Assembly: GCA_017479785.1 (NCBI GenBank)
Contig: JAFVBT010000049.1
Location: forward strand, 1 to 10,754
DNA: 10,754 nt
From: Alphaproteobacteria bacterium
GTDB taxonomy: Bacteria > Pseudomonadota > Alphaproteobacteria > RF32 > CAG-239
Reading direction: 5' to 3'
The notes under the pieces are model-generated. The model was not told the origin of the DNA. It saw only the letters and a list, made by a program, of their open reading frames with translations, and searched no databases. Of this stretch, positions 1-7,524 are shown in pieces (the stretch's first letter is position 1; every line of letters begins with the position of its first letter). A program made the translations under genes and the position numbers.

Positions 1-620
1 AAGCCTTAAAAGAAGCTATGCTGACCGGAAAAGTTTCGCCTGAAAATACGGTAGAAGCGTCAAAACCGGCACGTTCTTTGTATGAAAGTTCCGAAGAACG
101 TATTAAAATATCCAAAGAAACCCAAAAAGCGGAAGAAGCGGAAATCTATGCCAGCGCCGGTGATGTAAAAGTTCAGACCGGAACCTATAATCCTACGGGA
201 AAAACAGCAGAACCGGCGGTTTACGGCAGTGCTGCCGGGAAAGATGGTGAACAACGTAAAGCCGCAATGGGAACAGTGACAGCCGGTGCGGCAAAAATTG
301 CCGACAATCAAGGTATATATGCCAAAGCGGCGCAAAATCCGAAAAAGGCAGATACACGCGCCGTTAAATCAAATGATTATCAATATGTTGCCGGTTATTA
401 TTATATTCAAGCCGGCTCATTTACCAATTATGAATTGGCGCATAAACAGATGGTGCGCTTGAAAGAATACGGCAGCAGTCATATTGTGCCGATAACGGTG
501 TCCGGTAAAAAATATTATCGTGTTTCCGTCGGACCATACAGTCGGGTGGAAGAGGCAAAGGTGGCGCAAGCTAAGTTGAAGTATTACGGAATAAAAGATA
601 CAAAAATTGAACAGAAGTAG
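1..620 (+). CDS. rlpA: RlpA-like septal lipoprotein, 3' part (SPOR domain)
   Basis: The reading frame is open to the left edge (Ala-Leu-Lys-Glu-Ala precede the Met at base 18), so this is the C-terminal part of a longer protein. Numbering from that Met, residues 1-120 form a low-complexity linker rich in Ala, Lys, Glu and Gly. Residues 126-198 form a SPOR domain, with the typical IQAGSF strand at 130-135 and YYRVSVGPY at 166-174. SPOR domains bind denuded glycan strands at the division septum. RlpA proteins are outer-membrane lipoproteins, lytic transglycosylases in some species, with an N-terminal double-psi barrel that would lie outside this window. The RlpA assignment rests on the SPOR domain plus the D,D-carboxypeptidase immediately downstream, a usual alphaproteobacterial order. 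Another SPOR-domain protein is possible, because the catalytic part is not visible. Confidence 0.78.
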   Translation, partial: ALKEAMLTGKVSPENTVEASKPARSLYESSEERIKISKETQKAEEAEIYASAGDVKVQTGTYNPTGKTAEPAVYGSAAGKDGEQRKAAMGTVTAGAAKIADNQGIYAKAAQNPKKADTRAVKSNDYQYVAGYYYIQAGSFTNYELAHKQMVRLKEYGSSHIVPITVSGKKYYRVSVGPYSRVEEAKVAQAKLKYYGIKDTKIEQK

Positions 621-629
621 GAGATTATC

Positions 630-1775
630 ATGAAATTTAATAAATTCGGGGCAATTGCTTTGTTGTGCGGTGTGACGTTGTGTTTTGGCGTGCAGGCTTA
701 TGAAACAACGGCGCACAATGCAATTTTAATGGATTACGATACCGGTGAATATTTGTTGGTTAAAAATATTACCGAAGCAGTGCCGCCGGCTTCTATGAGC
801 AAATTGATGACCGTATATATTTTGATGAGCAAAATCAAAGACGGAAGTATTAAGTTAGATGATACGTTTTCGGTAAGTGAAAATGCATGGCGCAAAGGCG
901 GTGCGGCTACCGGCGGTTCCACAATGTTTTTATCTATCGGCGATAATGTTTCGGTTGAAAATATTATAAAAGGTATTGTTATTCAATCCGGTAACGATGC
1001 CTGTATTGTTGTGGCGGAAAATATTTCAGGCACGGAAGAAGATTTTGCCGTATTGATGAATAAAACAGCAAAACAACTGGGATTGAAGAACAGCAGTTTT
1101 GCCAATTCTACCGGTTTGCCGCATCCGGATCAAAAGATGTCTATGGAAGATTTGGCTATTCTTTCACGTGAGATTATTAAAGAATTTCCGGATTTATATC
1201 ACTATTTCAGCGAAAAAGAGTTTACATATAACAATATTAAGCAAGGCAATCGCAATCCGCTTTTATATTCCATGAAAGGTGCAGACGGCTTAAAGACCGG
1301 ACATACGGAAGAAGCAGGCTTTTGTCTGGCGGCATCGGCTGTTAAGGGAGACAGACGTTTAATCGGTGTGATGAGCGGTATGAACAGCAACAAAGAACGC
1401 TCGGAAGAAGCTGAAAGATTAATGAGTTGGGGCTTCAGAGAATTTAATAACTTCAAAATGTTTTCCAAAGATCAGACTATCACAACCGCAAAAGTTTGGT
1501 ACGGCAAGCAGAAAACAGTTGATTTAACAGTAGCCGAAGATGTTTTGAAAACAATTCATTTAAGCCAAATTGACAATGTTAAAACGACGGCTGAATTTGA
1601 TGAGCCGATAAAAGCACCGATTAAAGCCGGTCAGAAAGTCGGAGAGTTGAAAATCAGTATTGCCGATAAAAATTCACTGACTGTTCCGCTGGTGGCGGCA
1701 AAAGATGTTGAAAAGGTCGGTTTGTTGGGGCGCTTTTGGGCAAATGTAAAATACTTTGTTTTCGGAGCAAAATAG
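630..1775 (+). CDS. dacA: D-alanyl-D-alanine carboxypeptidase (penicillin-binding protein, peptidase S11)
   Basis: This periplasmic enzyme removes the terminal D-Ala from peptidoglycan pentapeptides. All three serine penicillin-binding motifs are present and correctly spaced: SxxK as SMSK at residues 55-58, SGN at 120-122 and KTG at 222-224. Residues 1-23 form a signal peptide (Lys-containing start, hydrophobic core, cleavage after VQA). A C-terminal beta domain of the PBP5_C type covers roughly 280-365. The last ~17 residues (GRFWANVKYFVFG) are hydrophobic and aromatic and resemble the amphipathic membrane anchor of PBP5/6. The length of 381 residues is normal for the family. The AGGAG ribosome binding site at 619-623 overlaps the rlpA stop codon, so the two genes are probably co-transcribed and coupled. 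dacA, dacC and dacF cannot be told apart from sequence alone. Confidence 0.94.
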   Translation: MKFNKFGAIALLCGVTLCFGVQAYETTAHNAILMDYDTGEYLLVKNITEAVPPASMSKLMTVYILMSKIKDGSIKLDDTFSVSENAWRKGGAATGGSTMFLSIGDNVSVENIIKGIVIQSGNDACIVVAENISGTEEDFAVLMNKTAKQLGLKNSSFANSTGLPHPDQKMSMEDLAILSREIIKEFPDLYHYFSEKEFTYNNIKQGNRNPLLYSMKGADGLKTGHTEEAGFCLAASAVKGDRRLIGVMSGMNSNKERSEEAERLMSWGFREFNNFKMFSKDQTITTAKVWYGKQKTVDLTVAEDVLKTIHLSQIDNVKTTAEFDEPIKAPIKAGQKVGELKISIADKNSLTVPLVAAKDVEKVGLLGRFWANVKYFVFGAK

Positions 1776-1776
1776 T

Positions 1777-2421
1777 ATGAACGGAAAGTTCATTACATTT
1801 GAAGGCGGGGAAGGCAGCGGGAAATCTACGCAAGTTAAACTGCTGGCTGCTTATTTGCAAAACAAAGGGGCAGATGTTTTAACCACCAAAGAGCCGGGCG
1901 GTACGCCGGAAGGCAAAGTTTTACGTGAACTTTTGGTAACGGGTGATAAAGATAAATTTGATGCCATAACCGAGTGCTTGCTTTATTATGCCGATCGCCG
2001 CAATCACTTGACTAAATTGGTTTGGCCGGCAATAAAGGAAGGAAAATGGGTTATCAGCGACAGATTTGCCGATTCTACCGAAGCGTATCAATATTACGGC
2101 TATAATAAGCGTGTGGATTATAAAACGCTGGAAAATATGTATAAGATTGTTGCCGGCGATTTTAAGCCTGATTTAACACTGATTTTGGATATAGATCCCG
2201 AAGTCGGTATGCGTCGCTCATTTGCCAAGGCACAAGAAATGGAAGTTAAAGAGTTGCGCTTTGAAAGCAGACAATTAGAATTTCATCAAAATTTGCGCCA
2301 AGGTTTTCTGGCTATAGCCAAGCGTGAACCCAAACGTTGTGTGGTGCTGAATGCGGATAAGGATATTGAAACTCTGCACCGTGAAATTGTAGAGGTTGTA
2401 CAAAACAGATTAGGCGTGTGA
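1777..2421 (+). CDS. tmk: Thymidylate kinase
   Basis: Phosphorylates dTMP to dTDP in the cytosol, an essential step of dTTP synthesis. The Walker A loop is GGEGSGKST at residues 10-18, the substrate-binding EPGGT follows at 39-43, and the DRF motif is at 95-97. The LID region at about 145-175 is rich in Arg. Within it the usual DRFE reads LRFE (160-163), a small departure. The P-loop lacks the extra Arg of the eukaryotic type, so the catalytic Arg is expected in the LID, as in bacterial enzymes. I start at the ATG at 1777, one base after the dacA stop, because the protein then begins directly at the first beta strand (MNGKFITFEG) and a CGGAG site lies at 1763-1767. A TTG at 1756 would add seven residues inside dacA and is not needed. 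The length of 214 residues is typical. Confidence 0.95.
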   Translation: MNGKFITFEGGEGSGKSTQVKLLAAYLQNKGADVLTTKEPGGTPEGKVLRELLVTGDKDKFDAITECLLYYADRRNHLTKLVWPAIKEGKWVISDRFADSTEAYQYYGYNKRVDYKTLENMYKIVAGDFKPDLTLILDIDPEVGMRRSFAKAQEMEVKELRFESRQLEFHQNLRQGFLAIAKREPKRCVVLNADKDIETLHREIVEVVQNRLGV

Positions 2422-3473
2422 TGGCAGAAGCAGTAAATATATTACCGCAGAAAAACGGCTTTTTGCTCGGGCAGGACGAAGCTCAAAATATGTTTTTGCG
2501 GGCTTGGCAGACTGATACACTGCATCACGCATGGATTTTAAGCGGACCGCAAGGTATAGGCAAAGCAACACTGGCATATCGGATTGCCCGTTTTTTACTG
2601 TGGGCCGATGAGAATGATAAACAGAAATATTCAACGATGAATGTACCGGAAGATTCTGGTATATTTCAACAAGTGGCGAACGGATCGCATCCGGATTTAA
2701 TGGTGTTGGAACGTGATTATACCGAAACGGATAAAAAGAAAATCATCAGTGCAATAAAAAAAGGTGAAGCTTTGGATGATAATGAGCTCTCCGCGCTGAA
2801 AAAATCGGCATTTATCCGAGTTGATGATGTGCGGAAAGTCAGCAATTTTTTAACAAAAACATCGTTTAATGACGGGTGGCGCGTTGTGATTGTGGACAGT
2901 GCGGATGAAATGAATCGCAATGCCGCAAATGCTTTGTTGAAAATTTTGGAAGAACCTCCGGCAAAAACGGTATTATTGCTTATCAGTCATAATCCGAGCT
3001 TGTTATTGCCGACAATTCGTTCTCGTTGTGCCAAATTGCCGCTTCATACCTTACAATCTTCGGAAGTTGCAAGTTTATTGCGCCGTTATCGTCCGGAACT
3101 GAACGAGAAAATGATTGCGGCATTGGCAGAGATGAGTGGCGGCAGTATCGGTAAGGCAATATTATATGCTGATAACAATGCCGTTGGTTTATATGACGAT
3201 TTGTGTGCAATTTTGTATGCCAAAAAACAATTATCTGTCGGTAAGATGCTGACATTTTGCGCCGAGGTTGCCGGTGATGCGGAAAAATTCGGGATTATGC
3301 AGGAACTTATTATAAAGTTTTTGAAAGAAAATATGCCATCTTGCGCGGATAAGGAAGAAATTTATGCTTGCTGGAATAAAGCGCGGCAAATGTTTGCAGA
3401 TTGCATCAATATTAATATGGATAAGCGGATGATGCTGATTAAGTTATTAACGGATATTAGTAAGGCTTTATAA
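2421..3473 (+). CDS. holB: DNA polymerase III subunit delta prime (clamp loader)
   Basis: A structural AAA+ subunit of the clamp loader that places the beta sliding clamp on primed DNA. It has a P-loop GPQGIGKAT at residues 42-50, a Walker B-like VIVDSADEMN at 156-165, the ALLKILEEPP segment at 171-180 that is typical of tau/gamma and delta prime, and the SRC arginine-finger motif at 201-203. The four-cysteine zinc module of many clamp-loader subunits is not visible. A charged stretch rich in Lys, Asp and Glu lies at 100-130, before the FIRVDDVR segment. The ATG at 2421 shares its first base with the tmk stop (TGATG), a translational-coupling arrangement; a GTG three bases upstream would add only one Met. 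Pairing of tmk with holB is common across bacteria and supports the call. Confidence 0.93.
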   Translation: MAEAVNILPQKNGFLLGQDEAQNMFLRAWQTDTLHHAWILSGPQGIGKATLAYRIARFLLWADENDKQKYSTMNVPEDSGIFQQVANGSHPDLMVLERDYTETDKKKIISAIKKGEALDDNELSALKKSAFIRVDDVRKVSNFLTKTSFNDGWRVVIVDSADEMNRNAANALLKILEEPPAKTVLLLISHNPSLLLPTIRSRCAKLPLHTLQSSEVASLLRRYRPELNEKMIAALAEMSGGSIGKAILYADNNAVGLYDDLCAILYAKKQLSVGKMLTFCAEVAGDAEKFGIMQELIIKFLKENMPSCADKEEIYACWNKARQMFADCININMDKRMMLIKLLTDISKAL

Positions 3474-4256
3474 ATGTTTACGGATAGTCATTGCCATATT
3501 CATGCACAAGATTTTGATGCCGATCGTGATGCCGTGTTGCAACGTATGCGTGAGAATAATGTTTTGTGTGTTGCCGATATATGCGACGATATTAAAGAAA
3601 TGCCGCAACTTTTGGAATTTTGCAGCCAGCACCAAAACATATACACTTCCGTCGGGGTACATCCCGAATATGCTGACAGATATCCGGATTTTAAGCCAGA
3701 AGATTTATTAAAATATGCAAATAACCCTTATGTAATCGGTATAGGGGAATGCGGGTTGGATTATTACTATAATGCGGATATTAAAGAACATCAGTTGCGC
3801 GTTTTAAAAGTGCATATCAAAGCAGCACAGGAAAGCGGATTGCCTTTGATTATTCATAACCGTGCGTCTGATGAAGATATGATAAAAATTTTAACGGAGG
3901 CTTATCAACAAAAACCTTTTAAAGGGGAGTTGCATTGTTTTTCTTCATCGGCCGAATTATGTAAAGCGGCGCTTGATATCGGATTTTATATATCGGCTTC
4001 CGGTATTATTACATTTAAGAAAAGTGAAGAATTACGTAAGATTTTTGCCGAAGTACCGAATGATAAATTGTTAATTGAAACCGATGCGCCTTATTTGGCA
4101 CCGGTGCCGCATCGCGGGCAACGTAATGAACCGGCATTTGTGGTGCATACGGCAGAGGTTTTGGCGCAAATAAAAAAAATGAGTATTACTGAAATTGCTC
4201 AGCTGACGACAAACAATTTTTTGAGTTTATTTAAAAAGGTTCGGAAAGATGGATAG
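3474..4256 (+). CDS. tatD: TatD-family metal-dependent hydrolase (DNase)
   Basis: An amidohydrolase-superfamily TIM-barrel enzyme. Characterised members are metal-dependent DNases or 3'-5' exonucleases linked to DNA repair and DNA degradation. The metal ligands are all present: HxH at residues 6 and 8, Glu92 in GIGECGLDY, His128 in LIIHNR, His154 in GELHCFSS and Asp204 in ETDAPYLAP. The length of 260 residues is standard. The ATG follows the holB stop with no gap (TAAATG), and the 3' end overlaps the next gene by eight bases, so translation is probably coupled on both sides. The position after holB is the usual alphaproteobacterial one, except that metG, which I recall often sitting between the two, is missing. 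Whether the substrate here is DNA cannot be read from the sequence. Confidence 0.95.
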   Translation: MFTDSHCHIHAQDFDADRDAVLQRMRENNVLCVADICDDIKEMPQLLEFCSQHQNIYTSVGVHPEYADRYPDFKPEDLLKYANNPYVIGIGECGLDYYYNADIKEHQLRVLKVHIKAAQESGLPLIIHNRASDEDMIKILTEAYQQKPFKGELHCFSSSAELCKAALDIGFYISASGIITFKKSEELRKIFAEVPNDKLLIETDAPYLAPVPHRGQRNEPAFVVHTAEVLAQIKKMSITEIAQLTTNNFLSLFKKVRKDG

Positions 4257-5067
4257 AGTAATTGTTTTGGGTAGTGGTGCCGCACCGGGGATACCGATTG
4301 TTGCATACGGATGGGGAGATTGTAATCCGCAAAATCCGAAAAATCGGCGCGGACGTGCCGGTGTTTATGTTGAATTTAAGGATACAAAAATTTTAATAGA
4401 TACTTCAGCAGATATTCGCAATCAGTTGCTTGAAAATAATATCAGGCAAGTTGACGGTGTTTTATATACGCATGCGCATGCCGATCATATTATGGGAATT
4501 GATGATTTACGGGCATTGAATTATAACACGGGAGACCTGTTTAAAGGGGCTGATAATCCGAAAAGCAGTGTTTTGAATATATATGCCGCACAGGATCATA
4601 TTGAAGAATTGCGTCGGCGTTTCGGTTATGTATTTAACGATTTTCCGCATAAGGAAACGACGCAACATCCGCATTTGGTGTCTAATGTTATTGAATTTTT
4701 TAACCCCTTTTACATAAAAGATATAAAAATCACACCATTGTCATTTACCGGTCATCCCGTACCGACAACCGGTTATGCTTTTAATGACGGGATGTTTGTT
4801 TTGATACCGGATTATAAAATAATTCCGCCGCAAACATTGGAATATTTGCAGAAAATTGATGTGAATGTTTTAATAATGCCCTTGACGAATATTAAGCCGA
4901 CTATGTATCATGCCGGTATAGAAGATGATTTGGATTATATCGGAAAGATTCGTCCCGACAAAGTGTATTTTACACATTTGGGCCCAAGATGCGATTATGA
5001 TGAAATTATGCGTCTAACGCCCGAAAACATGGCACCGGCATATGACGGATTGGAAATAAAGTTGTAA
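4249..5067 (+). CDS. Metallo-beta-lactamase-fold hydrolase, PhnP-like phosphodiesterase family
   Basis: A cytosolic metal-dependent hydrolase. The metal-binding motif THAHADH places His75, His77, Asp79 and His80 at the expected sites, with further likely ligands His169 (TGHPVPTTG), Asp188 (LIPDYK) and His243 (FTHLGPR). The N-terminal pattern GSGAAPGIPIVAYGWGDCNP followed by KNRRGRAG is characteristic of the alphaproteobacterial MBL protein found next to tatD. That protein is usually annotated as related to PhnP, phosphoribosyl 1,2-cyclic phosphate phosphodiesterase. No phosphonate-degradation genes are in the window, so the C-P lyase role is unlikely and the true substrate is unknown. The ATG lies eight bases inside tatD, and the tight overlap suggests coordinated production. 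The fold assignment is secure; the substrate is not. Confidence 0.88.
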   Translation: MDRVIVLGSGAAPGIPIVAYGWGDCNPQNPKNRRGRAGVYVEFKDTKILIDTSADIRNQLLENNIRQVDGVLYTHAHADHIMGIDDLRALNYNTGDLFKGADNPKSSVLNIYAAQDHIEELRRRFGYVFNDFPHKETTQHPHLVSNVIEFFNPFYIKDIKITPLSFTGHPVPTTGYAFNDGMFVLIPDYKIIPPQTLEYLQKIDVNVLIMPLTNIKPTMYHAGIEDDLDYIGKIRPDKVYFTHLGPRCDYDEIMRLTPENMAPAYDGLEIKL

Positions 5068-5079
5068 GGAGAACAGAGT

Positions 5080-5958
5080 ATGCTTTGTATTTATCATATA
5101 GCTGATCATGACGGAAAAGGTTCGGCAGCGATTGTAAAATCAAAATTTCCGGAAACTGAGTTGATGGGACTTAATCATGATATGGAAATTCCGTACGAGG
5201 AAATTGAAAAGCATGATAAAATTGTGATTTGTGATATTGCTTTGCCGGTTAAATATATGTTTGAATTAAATAAAAAGGCGGATTTAACGTGGATAGATCA
5301 TCATGTGTCGGTTATCAATGAGTATGATGAATTAATGAAGACCGGCGCATACGAAGAAATTAAAGGTATCAGAAGAGTCGGTACGGCGGCATTGGTTTTA
5401 ACATGGGAATATTTTTATTCGGACAAGCCTCTGCCGGAAGGTTTGCGTCTTTTAGGGTTAAACGATATATATGATTTGCGTGATCGTCGCGTACGTCCGT
5501 TTGAATATGCCATGCAATCATGCGGGGTCAACAGGCCGACTGATAAAATATGGACGCAGTTGATGAATAACGAGCTTGATATTAAAGCTTTGGTAGAAAA
5601 GGGTAATTCCATATTATCATGGGTGCGCCATCGCAATTATCGTTTGGTGCGCGGGTTGGCTTTTGAAAGCGAATATAAAGGAATGCGTTGCATATGTTCC
5701 AATATGGTGCAAGGGCAGTCGGAGTTTTTTGATACTATTGATAATATCAAGGATTTTCATTTTATGGTGCACTTTTTTATGAATAAAAAGAATCGTTGGA
5801 ACTTGGCATTTTATACGGCTCGTAACGATATAGACGTTTCTAAAATTGCAGCGGAATTCGGCGGTGGCGGACATGCCAAGGCGGCAGGTGCTTCGGCTTT
5901 GGCGGAGTTGCCGGAATTTTTACAGGCCGGGCATCCGTGGGTTAAACCGGAAAAGTAA
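5080..5958 (+). CDS. DHH/DHHA1-family phosphoesterase
   Basis: The DHH superfamily includes RecJ, oligoribonucleases (NrnA/NrnB) and cyclic-dinucleotide phosphodiesterases, all acting on phosphodiester bonds with Mn. The N-terminal metal motif reads HIADHDGKGSA (residues 6-16; Asp9 and Asp11 are likely ligands). Asp52 lies in VICDIAL, and the signature DHH is at 73-75 (WIDHHVS). The C-terminal DHHA1-type substrate-binding loop GGGGHAKAAG is at 261-270. With 292 residues it is short and has no OB fold or CBS domain, so it is not RecJ and more resembles NrnB-like small-oligonucleotide or nucleotide hydrolases. An AAGGAG site at 5066-5071 overlaps the preceding stop codon and is well spaced from the ATG. 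It follows two other predicted nucleic-acid or nucleotide phosphohydrolases (TatD and MBL). The family is certain, the substrate is inferred. Confidence 0.88.
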   Translation: MLCIYHIADHDGKGSAAIVKSKFPETELMGLNHDMEIPYEEIEKHDKIVICDIALPVKYMFELNKKADLTWIDHHVSVINEYDELMKTGAYEEIKGIRRVGTAALVLTWEYFYSDKPLPEGLRLLGLNDIYDLRDRRVRPFEYAMQSCGVNRPTDKIWTQLMNNELDIKALVEKGNSILSWVRHRNYRLVRGLAFESEYKGMRCICSNMVQGQSEFFDTIDNIKDFHFMVHFFMNKKNRWNLAFYTARNDIDVSKIAAEFGGGGHAKAAGASALAELPEFLQAGHPWVKPEK

Positions 5959-5979
5959 GTTAAAGAGTGGGGTAAAATT

Positions 5980-6924
5980 ATGGAAGAAAACAAGATTATT
6001 CCGTATTTTAAAATTGCCAGACCTGATCATAGTATTAAGCAGCTCTTTATTATTCCCGGATGCATGGCCGCGATACTTTTATGCCAGATAACTATTGATA
6101 TCCGACTTTTATGGAAAATTGCCTTCGGGTTGTTGTCTACAACTTTTGTAGCCTCGGCAAATTATGTTATTAACGAATATCTGGATGCCAAATTTGATAA
6201 ATTTCATCCGCTAAAAAAGACAAGGCCTTTGGTTAATCAAAAAACGGATGTCAGATACATTATTTTTGAATATATTTTGCTACTTTTACTCGGTTTGTTG
6301 TCGGCATATGGTGTATCTGAATTTGTTTTCGGATTGATGATTTTATTAGCCGTTATGGGGATATTATATAATGTTGAACCGATAAGGTTGAAGGATATTC
6401 CATATTTGGATGTTCTTTCCGAATCTTTTAATATGGCCATACGTTTTTTAATCGGTTGGTTTTTGATTACACAACAATATTTTCCGCCGGTCAGTATCGT
6501 ACTCGGCTATTGGTTTGCCGGTGCTTATCTGATGTCGGTTAAAAGGTTTTCGGAATACAAAATGATTAATGATGCCGACCGTGCCGGTGCTTACAGAAAA
6601 TCTTTTATATATTATTCCGAAGATACCTTATGCGTTCAATCGTTGTTTTATGCAATTATTTCCGTTTTTTTCTTGGGAATTTTCCTGATAAAATATCGTA
6701 TTGAACTGATATTGGATGTGCCTTTATTATGTATTTTGTATTGTTATTACTTTCATTTGTCTTTTGCTAAAGATTCATCAACGCAACGTCCGGAGAAATT
6801 ATTTCATGAAAAATTTTTGATGTTATATATTGTATTTTTCTGTGTGATATCTGCGGCACTTTTGTTTATTGAAATTCCGATTTTGCATATATTTTTGGAT
6901 AACAATTTGATAGGTGTGCGATAA
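5980..6924 (+). CDS. UbiA-superfamily polyprenyl-phosphate phosphoribosyltransferase (DPPR synthase-like)
   Basis: An integral inner-membrane enzyme predicted to transfer 5-phosphoribose from PRPP to a polyprenyl phosphate, as mycobacterial Rv3806c does for decaprenyl phosphate. The first Asp-rich motif is N65-x3-D69-x3-D73, followed by H76-P77-x-K79-x2-R82-P83. The HPxKxxRP tail is typical of the phosphoribosyltransferase branch rather than of the quinone or heme branches. Further branch features are IRLKDIPYLDVLSE (135-148), the K188-R189-x2-E192 element in LMSVKRFSEY, and RKSFIYYS (206-213). About eight hydrophobic segments are visible, near residues 22-40, 45-63, 95-113, 115-130, 150-165, 172-187, 220-238 and 245-305. 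No cofactor or quinone genes adjoin it. The stop codon directly abuts the start of the next gene. The exact prenyl chain and the final sugar are inferred. Confidence 0.82.
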   Translation: MEENKIIPYFKIARPDHSIKQLFIIPGCMAAILLCQITIDIRLLWKIAFGLLSTTFVASANYVINEYLDAKFDKFHPLKKTRPLVNQKTDVRYIIFEYILLLLLGLLSAYGVSEFVFGLMILLAVMGILYNVEPIRLKDIPYLDVLSESFNMAIRFLIGWFLITQQYFPPVSIVLGYWFAGAYLMSVKRFSEYKMINDADRAGAYRKSFIYYSEDTLCVQSLFYAIISVFFLGIFLIKYRIELILDVPLLCILYCYYFHLSFAKDSSTQRPEKLFHEKFLMLYIVFFCVISAALLFIEIPILHIFLDNNLIGVR

Positions 6925-7524
6925 GTGGTAAACAAGCATTACATAGTTGATTTAGACGGGACGTTATATTTTCAAATACCCGTCAGGTTGATGATGTTGG
7001 CAGAGTTGATGCTGTATTATGTTTTTCATTTATCCAGACTAAATGACCTTAGGATAATTTACCGATACAGAAAAAATCACGAAAAAAATATTTGTGATTT
7101 CGGTATATTGGCACGACAATATCAAACGAATCAAAAATATGTGAAAGACTTAATTGAAGAGTGGATGATAAAACGTCCGTTGAAGTGGATCAGAATTTTT
7201 GCGGACAGAAAGTTATTGAAAATTTTGCAAGATAAAAAGGTCATTGTTTATTCTGATTATCCGACAAATGAAAAATTGCAGGCATTAGAGTTTGTGCCGA
7301 CAGCGCAATATTTTTGCGACGGTACGGATATTATGCACTGCAAACCGAATTCTCAAGGTTTGGAATTTATCAGCCGTAAGCATAACCTTTTAAAAGATGA
7401 TATTTTAATGATTGGCGACAGAATGTCACATGATGGTGAATGTGCAAAAAGATTCGGTTGTAAGTTTTTGATTTTGAACAAAACATTTATCGGAAGATTA
7501 TTTCAATACGGGAAAATAAAATGA
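6925..7524 (+). CDS. HAD-superfamily hydrolase, candidate phosphatase for polyprenyl-phospho-ribose 5-phosphate
   Basis: A small HAD phosphatase with all four motifs: DLDGT with the nucleophile Asp9 and acid/base Asp11, Ser110 in VIVYSDYP, Lys140 in HCKPNSQG, and GDRMSHD with Asp165 and Asp170 holding Mg. The start is the GTG immediately after the UbiA stop codon. The next ATG (Met23) would remove the catalytic aspartates, so the GTG is required. Residues 19-46, in the cap position, are unusually hydrophobic (MMLAELMLYYVFHL) and could let the protein sit on the membrane, where its lipid-linked substrate would be. It is wedged between a phosphoribosyltransferase and a membrane glycosyltransferase and overlaps the latter by four bases (ATGA). 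A 5'-phosphatase role, like that proposed for the PAP2-type Rv3807c in mycobacteria, is inferred from position. The HAD fold itself is clear. Confidence 0.85.
   Translation: MVNKHYIVDLDGTLYFQIPVRLMMLAELMLYYVFHLSRLNDLRIIYRYRKNHEKNICDFGILARQYQTNQKYVKDLIEEWMIKRPLKWIRIFADRKLLKILQDKKVIVYSDYPTNEKLQALEFVPTAQYFCDGTDIMHCKPNSQGLEFISRKHNLLKDDILMIGDRMSHDGECAKRFGCKFLILNKTFIGRLFQYGKIK

Noticed and set aside
60..335. Minus-strand frame of 91 codons rich in Phe and Arg
   Set aside because: It is antisense to the Ala/Lys-rich linker of rlpA and has no recognisable domain.
1756..1776. TTG start for tmk that would add seven residues
   Set aside because: It lies inside dacA and adds nothing conserved. The ATG at 1777 begins at the first beta strand and has a suitable ribosome binding site.
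2418..2420. GTG start for holB
   Set aside because: It adds one Met before an ATG that forms a normal TGATG overlap with the tmk stop.
4249..5067. Assigning the MBL protein as true PhnP of the C-P lyase pathway
   Set aside because: No phn genes are nearby, and this MBL type accompanies tatD in many alphaproteobacteria that lack C-P lyase.
5846..6091. Plus-strand frame of 81 codons bridging the DHH and UbiA genes
   Set aside because: It overlaps both well-supported genes in another frame and has an Arg/Leu-rich shadow composition.
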